From positions 352,360 to 416,359 of the forward strand of contig NZ_LN868937.1 in assembly GCF_001244735.1 (NCBI RefSeq): 64,000 nucleotides of DNA. Direction: 5' to 3'. Position numbers and translations under genes: made by a program. The stretch is from Bacillus andreraoultii (lineage in GTDB: Bacteria > Bacillota > Bacilli > Bacillales > Caldibacillaceae). Under the pieces are notes generated by a model. The model had not been told where the DNA came from. It saw only the letters and a program-made list of their open reading frames with translations, and ran no database searches. Shown in pieces: positions 1 through 8,982 of the stretch; the stretch's first letter is position 1, and each line of letters starts with the position of its first letter.

Positions 1-194
1 ATTTTGATTTTGAAGCGAAGGCTCCTGGCCCATTGGTTAAGACGACAGATGAAGTGATTGAAGAGATTAAGAAATTGGAGGCTAATGGTTACGAATTGCC
101 AGCTGAGTTCGATCATTTTTACGAAATCTTCTGTGCGTGGGAGGACGGACAAGCCTCAAAGCGAGTTGTTGAAAAGCTACTTGGTGTTAAATAG
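1..194 (+). CDS. CDP-glycerol glycerophosphotransferase, C-terminal end (partial)
   Basis: The reading frame enters the window open and stops at a TAG at 192-194; 63 residues are visible. The tail contains FDFEAKAPGPLVKTTDEVI and later FDHFYEIFCAWEDGQASKRV, which match the C-terminal end of TagB/TagF-type enzymes that add glycerol phosphate units during wall teichoic acid synthesis at the inner face of the membrane. Only the tail is visible, so the subtype (primase or polymerase) cannot be decided. A hairpin followed by a T-run lies just downstream. Confidence 0.8.
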   Translation, partial: FDFEAKAPGPLVKTTDEVIEEIKKLEANGYELPAEFDHFYEIFCAWEDGQASKRVVEKLLGVK

Positions 195-204
195 TGTCTT
201 ATCT

Positions 205-246
205 AAGGTTGGATCTTTGCATTCGTGTAAGGTTCAGCCTTTTTTC
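205..246 (+). terminator. Rho-independent terminator of the teichoic acid gene
   Basis: AAGGTTGGA at 205-213 pairs with TTCAGCCTT ending near 242, allowing G-U pairs, and is followed by a run of T. The position right after the stop codon fits a terminator. Confidence 0.5.
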
Positions 247-390
247 TTTGGTTTGTTCTAGTTCGGTGCTGATTTTCTATTTTTGATACTAGGCAGCTAT
301 GGAGTTTTGTAAACTTCTCTTTAGTTCACATGTTTATTTTCAATGCTTTTACAAAAACTATGGTGTACATAGATGTTTAGGAGGGACACC

Positions 391-2040
391 ATGGGAAAAG
401 GTATACGTGTGAGAATCGCGGTGGTGTTGGCTGTACTCTTTTTTGGAGTGAGTTTGCCCACATTATTTGCGGAGGAGCAAGATACATATGCACTATCAAT
501 TATTCATACAAACGATACACACGCTCATCTGGATACGATTGCTAATCGAGTAACAGCGGTGAAGTGGTTGCGGGAGATTCGGCCAGATGCGCTCTTACTC
601 GATGCGGGCGATGTATTTCAAGGGACATTATATTTTCATGCTTTTAAAGGACAGGCCGACGTCAAATTTATGAATATCATGAAATATGATGCGATGACAT
701 TTGGGAATCATGAATTTGATCTTGGTGCGACAAAAGAAGGTCATGATGCGTTAGTGAACTTTGTTAAGGCGGCAAAGTTTCCGTTCGTTAGTGCGAATGT
801 AGATTTTTCTAAAGACCCGAAATTCCACCGGTTGTTTTATGATCGAATCGTGACGAATCCAAAAAAGGGGAAAATTTATAGAGGAATAGTGAAGAAAAAG
901 AATGGTGAGCGGATTGGGATTTTTGGCCTAACGACGGAAAAAACTGTGAACATGTCGAGCCCAGCACCGATTGAGTTTGAAAATTACTTAGAAGAGGCGG
1001 AAAAAGCTGTACAGGACTTTGAAGAAATGGGTGTGAATAAAATTATCGTATTATCGCATCTTGGCTATGATGATGGCGATGTGAATGATGTGACTTTGGC
1101 GAAAAGGGTACAGGGTATTGATGTAATCGTAGGTGGTCATACGCATACGACATTGAAAAAACCAGTAGTGATTAGAAAAGATGCGGCTGGTAAGGAAAAG
1201 GAGCCGACAGTCATCGTTCAAACAGGGTCACGGAATACAAATATTGGGCTGCTTGATGTCGAGTTTAATCGTGAAGGTGTTGTTAAAAATGTAGATGGTG
1301 GTCTGTTTCCGGTAGCTGATTTTCCAAGTGACCGTAAAGCGAGCAAATTGTTGAAGAAGTATAAGGAAAAAGTAGACGATGTTGCGGATGACGATATCGG
1401 TTTAAAGTTGAAGAAACCGTTAGCGAATCCGCGACTTGGCGATGGTGACCGTACGAGTGTAAGAAGTAATGAAACGATACTTGGAAATTTAATTACAGAC
1501 GGCATGTTGCAGGCGGCGAAAAAAGAAGATAGGGAAGTAAGTTTGGCGTTGCTGAACGGGGGAGGAATTCGTTCGGAAATTGATGCTGGTCCAGTTACGA
1601 CAGGAGATGTGATTAAAGTACTTCCGTTTAGCGATACATTAGTCATTACGGAACTGGCGGGTGCGGATTTGAAGAAGATTTTTGAAATGAGTGTTCGAAA
1701 TGTCCCGCGGGAAAATAGTGGATTTTTGCATATCGCAGGAGGAAAAATAGAGTTTGATTCATCTAAGCAGGCAGGGGAACGAGTTAAGAATGTGTATGTG
1801 AAGAAGGGTCGCGGTTTTGTTGAAGTCGAGGATGATGCTGTGTATAAGATTGTGACGAATTCGTATTTAGCTCGCGGTGGAGAAGGTTATGAACCGTTTG
1901 CCGAGAGTTATAAGGCTGGGAAGATGGTGGATCTTGGGATTACCGATTGGGAAAATTTCCGCGAGTATTTGTCACAGTTGGAAAACGTGCCGAATAAGGT
2001 GGACGGCCGAGTCGTGGACGTTCGAAAAAAGAAGAAGTAG
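391..2040 (+). CDS. Secreted bifunctional metallophosphatase / 5'-nucleotidase
   Basis: A 549-residue UshA/YfkN-type enzyme that should hydrolyse nucleotides or cyclic nucleotides outside the cell using two metal ions. The ATG at 391 is chosen over the one at 373 because AGGAGG (379-384) lies inside the longer frame, six bases before it. A signal peptide (MGKGIRVRIAVVLAVLFFGV, cleavage near LFA-EE) is followed by the metallophosphoesterase domain with HTNDTHAH, GDVFQGT, FGNHEFD and GGHTHT. The C-terminal 5'-nucleotidase domain has NGGGIRSEID and a late ARGGEGY motif. No LPXTG sorting signal is seen; the basic tail KKKK ends the protein. It is monocistronic and is followed by a repeat array. 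Confidence 0.92.
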   Translation: MGKGIRVRIAVVLAVLFFGVSLPTLFAEEQDTYALSIIHTNDTHAHLDTIANRVTAVKWLREIRPDALLLDAGDVFQGTLYFHAFKGQADVKFMNIMKYDAMTFGNHEFDLGATKEGHDALVNFVKAAKFPFVSANVDFSKDPKFHRLFYDRIVTNPKKGKIYRGIVKKKNGERIGIFGLTTEKTVNMSSPAPIEFENYLEEAEKAVQDFEEMGVNKIIVLSHLGYDDGDVNDVTLAKRVQGIDVIVGGHTHTTLKKPVVIRKDAAGKEKEPTVIVQTGSRNTNIGLLDVEFNREGVVKNVDGGLFPVADFPSDRKASKLLKKYKEKVDDVADDDIGLKLKKPLANPRLGDGDRTSVRSNETILGNLITDGMLQAAKKEDREVSLALLNGGGIRSEIDAGPVTTGDVIKVLPFSDTLVITELAGADLKKIFEMSVRNVPRENSGFLHIAGGKIEFDSSKQAGERVKNVYVKKGRGFVEVEDDAVYKIVTNSYLARGGEGYEPFAESYKAGKMVDLGITDWENFREYLSQLENVPNKVDGRVVDVRKKKK

Positions 2041-2101
2041 TGTGAGGTTCATGGAATAGCTTTGGTGAGGTATGTGAAAGGCAGAATTCGTTTGTTGATA
2101 T

Positions 2102-2881
2102 GGTCTATGAGCCGAGTAGTAGAAGTTTAGGAAAAGGTGATTTATAGAACGCGTCTATGAGCCCGAAAAAGAGGGAATCCCGTGAAAAGTGGTTCATAGA
2201 AGGCGTCTATGAGCCCGAAAAAGCAGAAACCCCGTAAAAAGCGGTTCATAGAATTGGTCTATGAGCCCGAAAAAGAGGGAATCCCGTAAAAAGTGGTTCA
2301 TAGAAATGGTCTATGAGCCCGAAAAAGCAGAAACCCCGTAAAAAGCGGTTCATAGAAATGGTCTATGAGCCCGAAAAAGCAGAAACCCCGTAAAAAGCGG
2401 TTCATAGAAATGGTCTATGAGCCCGAAAAAGAGGGAATCCCGTGAAAAGTGGTTCATAGAAATGGTCTATGAGCCCGAAAAAGCGGAAATCCCATGAAAA
2501 GTGGTTCATAGAACGCGTCTATGAGCCCGAAAAAGCAGAAACCCCGTAAAAAGCGGTTCATAGAATTGGTCTATGAGCCCGAAAAAGCAGAAACCCCGTA
2601 AAAAGCGGTTCATAGAATTGGTCTATGAGCCCGAAAAAGCAGAAACCCCGTAAAAAGCGGTTCATAGAACGCGTCTATGAGCCCGAAAAAGCGGAAATCC
2701 CATGAAAAGTGGTTCATAGAACGCGTCTATGAGCCCGAAAAAGCAGAAACCCCGTAAAAAGTGGACCATAGAACGCATCTATAAGCCGAATTTAACGGAA
2801 ATCCTGCAAATAGTAGACTATAGAACCTGCCTATAAGCCGAAAATAGCCAAAACCTACACGCCAAAACTCACCGACAATCT
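2102..2881. repeat. 52-bp tandem repeat array (minisatellite), about 14 units
   Basis: The marker TCTATGAG recurs at 2154, 2206, 2258, 2310 and every 52 bp to 2726, with decayed units at about 2102, 2778 and 2830. GGTTCATAG at one unit's end pairs with CTATGAGCC at the start of the next (one G-U pair), so every junction is a 9-bp hairpin. The loop is variable (AACGCGT, AAGGCGT, AATTGGT, AAATGGT). The interior comes in three flavours (GAAAAAGCAGAAACCCCG, GAAAAAGAGGGAATCCCG, GAAAAAGCGGAAATCCCA). 52 is not a multiple of three, so the array is not coding. Confidence 0.95.
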
Positions 2882-2922
2882 CATAAATAGGCAGTATAGT
2901 TACCTCAAGCAAGATTTCACAT

Positions 2923-2956
2923 AAAAAAGGTCGTCGCCACAATAGACGGCCCTTTT
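2923..2956. terminator. Bidirectional hairpin terminator
   Basis: An A-run, GGTCGTC (2929-2935), a short loop, GACGGCC (2945-2951) and a T-run form a symmetrical terminator at the end of the repeat region. Confidence 0.6.
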
Positions 2957-3187
2957 CGAATATACTCGCTAAAATTCCCTAAACCCCACTCCTGCTAAAA
3001 TCTGCACTTCACAATGGGTAATTTTCCTCATAAATAAAATATAAATAACCGATATAATGTTATACGTAAGAGTTTTACTAAAGGAGATATACTCAAGTTT
3101 CTCCAAACTCTTACTTGAAAAGGGAATTTGCCCAAATTCTCACTAAACCAATCCTAAAAAGATACGCAAGGGTTTTACATGGCTAAT

Positions 3188-3321
3188 AGGAAGGGGCTGT
3201 TCGAAAAAGTGATATCCAAAAAAATCTGATAATCAAGAATGTTTCTATGTCAAGATTTTGAAACAAGAAAAGGGTATCTAGAAATCAAAAATACGACTTT
3301 CTGGACAGACAACCCCTTCCT
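3188..3321. repeat. MITE-like intergenic element, copy 1
   Basis: This 134-bp stretch starts with AGGAAGGGGCTGTTCGAAAA. It ends with a sequence whose complement starts AGGAAGGGGTTGTCTG, giving imperfect terminal inverted repeats of about 24 bp. The interior (TGATAATCAAGAATGTT, TTTTGAAACA, GAAATCAAAAATACGACT) recurs at 55384-55515. It has no coding capacity. Non-autonomous transposition is inferred, not shown. Confidence 0.6.
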
Positions 3322-3440
3322 ATACGTATAAGTGCACAAAGAAGGCTCTAGCAGCATGACATCAAGACCGAAAAACTCTCTTTTCGGCGAACTCTAGTCT
3401 CTCGCTTCGCCAAGGCTTGTGCGTCCCTGAGTTTTCTTTA
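3317..3440 (+). repeat. Structured intergenic repeat, copy A (possible RNA)
   Basis: The start TTCCTATACGTATAAG is followed by AAGGCTCTAGCAGCATGAC, a hairpin CCGAAAA/TTTTCGG, a second arm GGCGAA/TTCGCC, and the end GCGTCCCTGAGTTTTC. Near-identical blocks occur at 6212-6333 (opposite strand) and 62839-62963. It lies just ahead of the chemotaxis receptor gene, but the other copies are not gene leaders. It matches no riboswitch that I recognise. Confidence 0.6.
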
Positions 3441-3471
3441 AAAGGGAATCAATAGAAGGGAAGTATATTCA

Positions 3472-5514
3472 ATGAAGAACAAGCGATTTTTTTCCATCCG
3501 CTTTAAGTGGGCAATTTTTATAAACATCGGTATTTTAATTTCGCTTCTCGTTACGGTTTTATGGATGACAATGACAACAAGTAAAATTATCAAGTCTGAT
3601 GATTCGAATTTAAATGAAGCAACCGCCCAACAAGTAGGAAGACAAGTAGATACGGAATTTCAAAGTTTCGAGAGGTCGGCTGAACAGTTGGCTGGGATTG
3701 TTGAAGGGCTAGTAATGGAAAAAGATGCAATAAAAGCAATCGAAAATGATATGAAACTTGTTCAGGAGAAAAATGACCAGATTTTAGCGGCGTATTATAT
3801 GGACTTCCAGACGGGTAAGCTACATATATCCCCTGCAACTGATATCGATATGGATGTTCGTGAATCGGAATCGTATAAAACGCTAGCACAAAAGACGGAA
3901 ACACAATGGATGGATGTGTACCAAGATAAAATTTCAGGTCATATGATGACGTCTGTTTTATCACCGGTTGTTGTTAACGGAAGAATGGTCGGTGCGGTTG
4001 GGTATGACATTGATCTATCAACCATCGACAAGTTAAGAGAGGCGATTGAAAAAGATTCGACTCAGCACATTATTGTGTTAGATGCACAAGGTGTGATTGT
4101 TTCTTCCTTTATGAAAGATGTGGATGGAAAAAATATGCGACCAGCAAATAGTGGAAAAGTAGACGGTGTCGAGGACGTAGATGGAACGGAAAAGTTTAAA
4201 GAAACCTATTCATGGGTGGATGAGGTGTTTGACGGCGTAAAGGCACAATCGATACATTTAGCTGGTGAAGACTATCAGGTGAATGCTGTGAAAATATCCG
4301 ATATTAATTGGCGGATTCTCTCACTCCAACCTAATCGTGTCGTGGAAGGGAAATTAGCGAAAATCCGAAGTTCCGGTTTTCAATCGACACTGATTGGGCT
4401 TGTGCTTGGCTTATTTGTCGCATTTTTTATTGCTCAATCGATAACAAAGATTATCAAAAGATTCCAATCCGTCATTACAAAAACTGCAACGGGTGACCTT
4501 GTTACAAAATTCAATGTGAAGTCAAACGATGAAATTGGTCAACTTGCCGATTCGTTTAATCAAATGTTAGAAAGTTTGCGGGACACACTTTCAAAAGTGA
4601 ATGACAGCTCGGAACAAGTGGCAGCTTCATCACAAGAGTTATCCGCGAGTGCCGAAGAGAATACAGCTGCAGCAACTCAAGTGGCTAACTTAATAGCAGA
4701 TGTGAACGATAAAATTGAATACCAAGGGAAAAATACAGAAGAAAGTGAACACGCAATTGAAGAAATTACAAAAGAGATTGTAAGTATTGCGGAAAGTGTA
4801 TCCACTGTGGCAGACTCTTCCGTTGAAGTAAAAGAACAAGCGCATCTTGGTCATGACTTTGTAGAAAAGCTTAGTAGCCAAATGAATACAATTAAACAAG
4901 CGAACAACCAAACGAATGAAGTCATTCAACATTTAGAAAATCGATCAGGTGAAATTGGTGAAATCATCCAAGTCATCACCGACATCGCGGACCAAACAAA
5001 TCTTCTTTCACTCAATGCAGCGATTGAAGCGGCAAGGGCGGGTGAACATGGGAAAGGATTTGCGGTTGTTGCTGATGAGGTGCGGAAGTTAGCCGAAAGT
5101 TCACGTCAATCGGCAAAACAAATTTCGGAAATTATTGGATCCATTCAAGGTGATACGAAACGCGTTGCCGATATGATGAATCATGGCAACAAAGAGGTTA
5201 ATCAAGGGATGCATGTTGCAACAGAAGCGAGTCGAACATTTAATGGAATTATTGCTGCCATTGAAAAAGTGAACGTGGAAATTGAGGACTTATCGGCTAC
5301 ATCTGAACAACTATCCGCCAGTGTACAACAAGTGAATGCAGGAATTAAAGAAGTTTCAAATCTAGCTCAAGCTTCTTCCTCAAGTGCAGAGGAAATTGCG
5401 GCTGCTACTGAAGAACAACTTGCTTCAATAGAGGAAATAACTGCTTCTGCAACAGAATTATCAACGATGGCAGAACGGCTTAAAGATGCGATAAATAAGT
5501 TTAAAATTCGATAA
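3472..5514 (+). CDS. Methyl-accepting chemotaxis protein
   Basis: A 680-residue transmembrane receptor that passes an external chemical signal to CheA/CheW. TM1 spans residues about 12-34, an extracellular Cache-type sensor about 40-295, TM2 about 300-322 ([18 protein letters not shown]), HAMP about 322-378, and a long signalling coiled coil follows. The conserved hairpin tip carries [20 protein letters not shown] and [13 protein letters not shown]. Glutamine/glutamate-rich methylation helices flank the tip. The ATG follows AGAAGGGAAG. It is monocistronic with a terminator after the stop. The ligand cannot be told from sequence. Confidence 0.95.
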   Translation: MKNKRFFSIRFKWAIFINIGILISLLVTVLWMTMTTSKIIKSDDSNLNEATAQQVGRQVDTEFQSFERSAEQLAGIVEGLVMEKDAIKAIENDMKLVQEKNDQILAAYYMDFQTGKLHISPATDIDMDVRESESYKTLAQKTETQWMDVYQDKISGHMMTSVLSPVVVNGRMVGAVGYDIDLSTIDKLREAIEKDSTQHIIVLDAQGVIVSSFMKDVDGKNMRPANSGKVDGVEDVDGTEKFKETYSWVDEVFDGVKAQSIHLAGEDYQVNAVKISDINWRILSLQPNRVVEGKLAKIRSSGFQSTLIGLVLGLFVAFFIAQSITKIIKRFQSVITKTATGDLVTKFNVKSNDEIGQLADSFNQMLESLRDTLSKVNDSSEQVAASSQELSASAEENTAAATQVANLIADVNDKIEYQGKNTEESEHAIEEITKEIVSIAESVSTVADSSVEVKEQAHLGHDFVEKLSSQMNTIKQANNQTNEVIQHLENRSGEIGEIIQVITDIADQTNLLSLNAAIEAARAGEHGKGFAVVADEVRKLAESSRQSAKQISEIIGSIQGDTKRVADMMNHGNKEVNQGMHVATEASRTFNGIIAAIEKVNVEIEDLSATSEQLSASVQQVNAGIKEVSNLAQASSSSAEEIAAATEEQLASIEEITASATELSTMAERLKDAINKFKIR

Positions 5515-5521
5515 AATGTAC

Positions 5522-5551
5522 GCTCCTCAAAATCTTTTGGGGAGTGTTTAT
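5522..5551 (+). terminator. Terminator of the chemotaxis receptor gene
   Basis: CTCCTCAAAA and TTTTGGGGAG form a stem directly after the receptor stop codon, followed by TGTTTATTAG. Confidence 0.6.
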
Positions 5552-5633
5552 TAGTTAAATATGGTAAGATTATAAATTGGTATTCATATTTCATGTGAAG
5601 GTAATTACATAAAGATTAAGGAGTTAAGAAGCA

Positions 5634-5984
5634 TTGAAGAGGAACAACGAGTCAAGAAAAAGACTAATAAGAGATCAATTACTAATGGCAAAATCAACTG
5701 TACAAAAAGACGGGATAGACGAAGCCATTGACCGAATTGTTGATTATCTTTATGAAAAAACAGATATTACATTTATTGGTTTTATCCAGGCAAAAATGGT
5801 TTACGATTACATTAAGGTTTATGAGGATTGTGTTCTACAAGCGGTAAATGATATGAAAATTTTATTGCGTATTCTTAAACATAGTGGAAGCAATCCGCCA
5901 GAAGTGGACTTATCTGTGAATAACTACGAATTTTGGTTGAGTGTACAGGAACATATGGAAGCTGGTAAAGATATGCAGAATTAA
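5634..5984 (+). CDS. Small protein of unknown function (116 aa)
   Basis: Not recognised. The TTG start at 5634 is preceded by AAGGAG (5618-5623). The product is soluble, mixed-charge and mostly helical, with RIVDYLYEKTDITFIGFIQA and KVYEDCVLQAVNDMKILLRI. It has no signal peptide, membrane segment or cysteine cluster. It stands alone between the receptor terminator and an accessory intergenic region. The good ribosome site and codon pattern argue that it is a real gene. Confidence 0.6.
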   Translation: MKRNNESRKRLIRDQLLMAKSTVQKDGIDEAIDRIVDYLYEKTDITFIGFIQAKMVYDYIKVYEDCVLQAVNDMKILLRILKHSGSNPPEVDLSVNNYEFWLSVQEHMEAGKDMQN

Positions 5985-6211
5985 TTTTTTGGGGACTTTT
6001 TCCTATATGAATGGAATCGCTTAACAACAAAATGTTTTGAAAAAGAAAGACAACGATAAAAAAGCACCCTGGTAATAACGAAACTTTCAGTAGATAAGGA
6101 AAAACCGATAATAAATACGACCTTTTATAAAATATTCACCTCAAGGGCAACGGATTTTTTCCATAAAATACTCCACGAATCCGCATAAAATATACAATTC
6201 CCAAAAGTAAT
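5985..6211. other. Intergenic, nothing recognised
   Basis: A+T-rich DNA after the small unknown gene. No convincing reading frame, repeat or terminator was seen here; copy B of the structured repeat begins at its right edge. Confidence 0.4.
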
Positions 6212-6333
6212 AAAGAATATTCGGGCGTCCGAGCCTTGGCGGGAGCGAAAACAAAGAGTTCGCCGAAATGCTTTATTCGGCTTTGATGTAATGCTGCTAG
6301 AGCCTTTTTTTATGTGCTTAAGCGTATAGGAAA
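6212..6333 (-). repeat. Structured intergenic repeat, copy B
   Basis: Read on the minus strand it starts TTTCCTATACGCTTAAGCAC, then AAGGCTCTAGCAGCATTAC, a GCCGAA/TTCGGC hairpin, and GCCAAGGCTCGGACGCCC. It is colinear with the copies at 3317 and 62839. No minus-strand gene follows it, so this copy is not acting as a leader. Confidence 0.6.
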
Positions 6334-6426
6334 GTAGAAACAAAATATTTATCCTTTCCTGGTAGCTAAAGAAAACGGTTCTTTGTCAAATGTTGGGGTT
6401 AAGCTACCGCGCTTTCGCTTGGTGAC

Positions 6427-6470
6427 CTTTTATTGTAGGTATGAAATAAAATTCATACCTACAATAAAAG
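6427..6470. terminator. Perfect 19-bp stem terminator inside ISL3
   Basis: CTTTTATTGTAGGTATGAA and its exact complement TTCATACCTACAATAAAAG surround a 6-base loop just beyond the transposase stop. The T/A-rich flanks would stop transcription from either side. Confidence 0.75.
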
Positions 6471-6481
6471 GGGGATTATTT

Positions 6482-7705
6482 CTAGCCTAGATGGACCCCT
6501 ATTCCTTTATACTTGTGTGATAACAATATTCTAGCTCTTGCTCGTTTGAAGTTTCTGAAACCATACGCATTCCGTTTTATTACCTTTGTGTGGTTATTTA
6601 TTCCTTCCAGAAATCCATTAGAATAGCTATACATAAAACTATTTAAAATTTCTTTTTCCCAGTTTTTAAACGTCCGTATGCTGCGTAGAAATTCCTGCAC
6701 TCCAGTATCTCTAACTAACTGATAAAACGTGTTTAAGCCTTCTTTGGTTTTACGCATACCTTCTGAACCATTTTCTTTCGCTTGTTTGAACCATTCACAA
6801 TAAGCCTCTTTTAATTGATACGCCATATCTAGTTCCTTCGACATACCACGGTATCGATCTAGGTACCATCTCTCGTTTTCGGTTAGTTTCGCACTATCTT
6901 TGTAAAATACATATCTCATTTTTTTACACTTTTTCCGGTCATAATCATTCCAATCTGACTGAATCCGCCTTCTTACTTTATCAAGTGCCCAATAGATATA
7001 GCGACAAAAATGAAAATGGTCGGCTATAATTAGTGGATGATCTAAGGCCTTTCGTACAGCCGATTTAAAGGAATGGCTCATGTCCATAATGACTATTTCT
7101 ACATTGGCCCCATACTTTCGTAAGTATTGTGATATTGTTTTTCCTTTTCTATTCGGTAATATATCCAAAGGCTCTCTTGTATCTCCGTTTGCGATGATTA
7201 ACTGATACTTTCCTTCTTTGGTATCCCCTTTATACTCATCTATAGCGATTACTCTCGGGAGTTCCTTAACTTCCCCTACTTCATTTTCGGCAAATGCATC
7301 AAATCGTCTTATAACCGTTGAAATCGAAGTACCATATTGTTGAGCTAGTTCCTTAAATGTTTTGGCTTGAACACTTCTCACGTTTACAGCCTGATTCCAC
7401 TCTTTGGTAAACCGTTTATAACGCTCCACAAAATTGTTTTTCTCAGGAAACCTCTTCTCGCAAGCATCACAACGATATCGTCTCTTGTTATAAAAGATAT
7501 AGCAGAGGCGTTCAAACCACTTTAAATGCTTGATTTTCTGCATTCGATAATCATGAATTTGTCGTGTTTTGGCACCACATCTAGGACAAGTATGTGTGCG
7601 TGCTTCCATTTCAACAAACAACGCTAATCTGTCATCCATTTGTTCCACTTTTAGTATTTTTACGTCTTCTAATCCTGGCATAATTATGTTATTATTCATT
7701 TGCAC
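6482..7705 (-). CDS. ISL3-family transposase
   Basis: A 407-residue transposase. The N-terminal zinc finger has CPRCGAKTRQIHDY and CDACEKRF (about residues 38-88), and a helix-turn-helix follows (KELAQQYGTSISTVIRRF). The DDE nuclease core includes VIAIDEYKG, IVIMDMSHSFKSAVR, DHFHFCRY and a late FLEGINNHTKVIKRNAYGFR segment with the catalytic Glu. The reading frame is full length with no frameshift, so it may be active. It mobilises the 6377-7817 element. Confidence 0.95.
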   Translation of the reverse strand: MQMNNNIIMPGLEDVKILKVEQMDDRLALFVEMEARTHTCPRCGAKTRQIHDYRMQKIKHLKWFERLCYIFYNKRRYRCDACEKRFPEKNNFVERYKRFTKEWNQAVNVRSVQAKTFKELAQQYGTSISTVIRRFDAFAENEVGEVKELPRVIAIDEYKGDTKEGKYQLIIANGDTREPLDILPNRKGKTISQYLRKYGANVEIVIMDMSHSFKSAVRKALDHPLIIADHFHFCRYIYWALDKVRRRIQSDWNDYDRKKCKKMRYVFYKDSAKLTENERWYLDRYRGMSKELDMAYQLKEAYCEWFKQAKENGSEGMRKTKEGLNTFYQLVRDTGVQEFLRSIRTFKNWEKEILNSFMYSYSNGFLEGINNHTKVIKRNAYGFRNFKRARARILLSHKYKGIGVHLG

Positions 7706-7816
7706 ACGACTCCCTTTCTTTAACTTGTTTCTGTCAATTCAAGTATAAAAGGAAATTAGGAGTCGTGTGTCTCTTTTTTTTGAATCTTTTATTAACCCCA
7801 ACATTTATTATAGAGC

Positions 7817-7846
7817 CAAAAAAACCGCCCTTATCCCGGGGCGGCT
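7817..7846 (-). terminator. Terminator of the LCP gene
   Basis: On the minus strand GCCGCCC pairs with GGGCGGT, followed by T7. The ISL3 right end sits at the distal edge of the T-run, so the insertion left the terminator intact. Confidence 0.8.
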
Positions 7847-7924
7847 CATTCTTTAAAACGAGAACATTTGATTTTTAAAAAGACCTTTACATGAGTTTTC
7901 CTTGACGATTATCCAGTCTATCAG

Positions 7925-8887
7925 CTACAACTCCAAATGTTTTCGTAGGACTTCTTTCGTTTCTGCCAACGATTCTTCATCTAACTTATAGTAGTATGCA
8001 CCAGTACTCCAGTCATCGCTACCTTTTAGATTCAACGATTCAATCTGTGGCTCGCTATTCAATCCATAGCTCAAAAAGCTTCTCATTTCACCAAAGGTAA
8101 TATTCGTTTTCATATTTTCGCCAACGACTTGCAACATATCGTCATATTTCAAGACCGATTTCAGTGATGCAGCCTTCTCAACAATCGCTTTAATAATTTC
8201 TTGTTGTCGTTTCCCACGTTCGATGTCGTTGTCTTTTTTCCTTGTTCTGGCAAGGGCTAATGCTTCTTCACCATCGAGAACTTGTTTTCCTGGCATTAAG
8301 TGAATCGCACCTGCTTTATCTTTTGAGTTTTGTTCTTTAAATTCGTACGGGACGTCAACAGTAATTCCGCCAAGCGCATCGACAACCCCCATAAACGCTT
8401 CAAAGTTTACTTTCACATAATAATCAACAGGCACTTCCAACAAGTCTTCTACTGTTTCAATCGCGCCAGTTGTACCACCAAATGCGTAGGCATGATTAAT
8501 TCGTGTCTTGTATCCAACTTTTTTAATATACACGTATGAGTCACGCGGGATACTAAGCAACTTCACACTATTTGTTTTCTTATTCAATGTCGCTAACATT
8601 AATGTGTCTGACCGGTAACTTCCCATTCCGGAACGTTTATCACTTTCATCGACACCGATAATTAAGACCGACACATTATCTTTCGTGGGATCTACTCGTT
8701 CTTCACGCAAATCCGACTTCTTCCAGTCATCTTCATATGATTTGGAAAAAATGCTGCCGGTTAAAAAGTAAAGATAAGCTGCATAGCCAACGACAGCGAC
8801 AATCACAAGTAACACGGCATTTCGAATCAACCGAAATGGCCCGCGTCTTTTCTTCCGTTTTTTACTTCGATCTTTTCTCGTTTCCAT
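7925..8887 (-). CDS. LytR-CpsA-Psr family glycopolymer transferase
   Basis: A 320-residue LCP enzyme that moves undecaprenyl-linked teichoic acid or capsule onto peptidoglycan. A basic cytoplasmic start (RKDRSKKRKKRRG) precedes one membrane segment at about residues 22-42. The external LCP domain shows VLIIGVDESDKR, YRSDTLMLA, LLSIPRDSYV, HAYAFGGT, LGGITVDV and LALARTRKKDNDIERGKRQQ, including the phosphate-binding arginines and Asp. AAGGAG precedes the ATG. It lies close to the exopolysaccharide locus on the opposite strand, so it may attach that polymer; this is inference. Confidence 0.93.
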   Translation of the reverse strand: METRKDRSKKRKKRRGPFRLIRNAVLLVIVAVVGYAAYLYFLTGSIFSKSYEDDWKKSDLREERVDPTKDNVSVLIIGVDESDKRSGMGSYRSDTLMLATLNKKTNSVKLLSIPRDSYVYIKKVGYKTRINHAYAFGGTTGAIETVEDLLEVPVDYYVKVNFEAFMGVVDALGGITVDVPYEFKEQNSKDKAGAIHLMPGKQVLDGEEALALARTRKKDNDIERGKRQQEIIKAIVEKAASLKSVLKYDDMLQVVGENMKTNITFGEMRSFLSYGLNSEPQIESLNLKGSDDWSTGAYYYKLDEESLAETKEVLRKHLEL

Positions 8888-8982
8888 AGATAAGATGAAC
8901 TCCTTTGTTTTATACGTAACCTTCGCGGGATGACTTAGTTTTTATAATACATAACCGTTTTGCTTACACCTCTATTAGTGAA

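Larger units (their letters stand above)
6377..7817 (-). mobile_element. ISL3-family insertion sequence, complete
   Basis: A 1441-bp element. The left end GGTTCTTTGTCAAATGTTGG and the complement of the right end GGCTCTATAATAAATGTTGG are imperfect inverted repeats sharing AAATGTTGGGGTTAA. Flanking AAGAAAAC and AAAAAAAC may be an 8-bp target duplication with one mismatch; 8 bp is the usual size for this family. It contains one transposase gene and an internal terminator palindrome. Confidence 0.85.

Noticed and set aside
1218..1646. 142-residue minus-strand open frame
   Set aside because: Shadow of the nucleotidase gene; no independent signals.
2102..2881. CRISPR array
   Set aside because: All 52 bases repeat, with no unique spacers between constant repeats, and no cas gene is near.
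3317..3440. Riboswitch controlling the chemotaxis receptor
   Set aside because: No known class (c-di-GMP, c-di-AMP, guanidine and others) matches, and the other two copies are not gene leaders.
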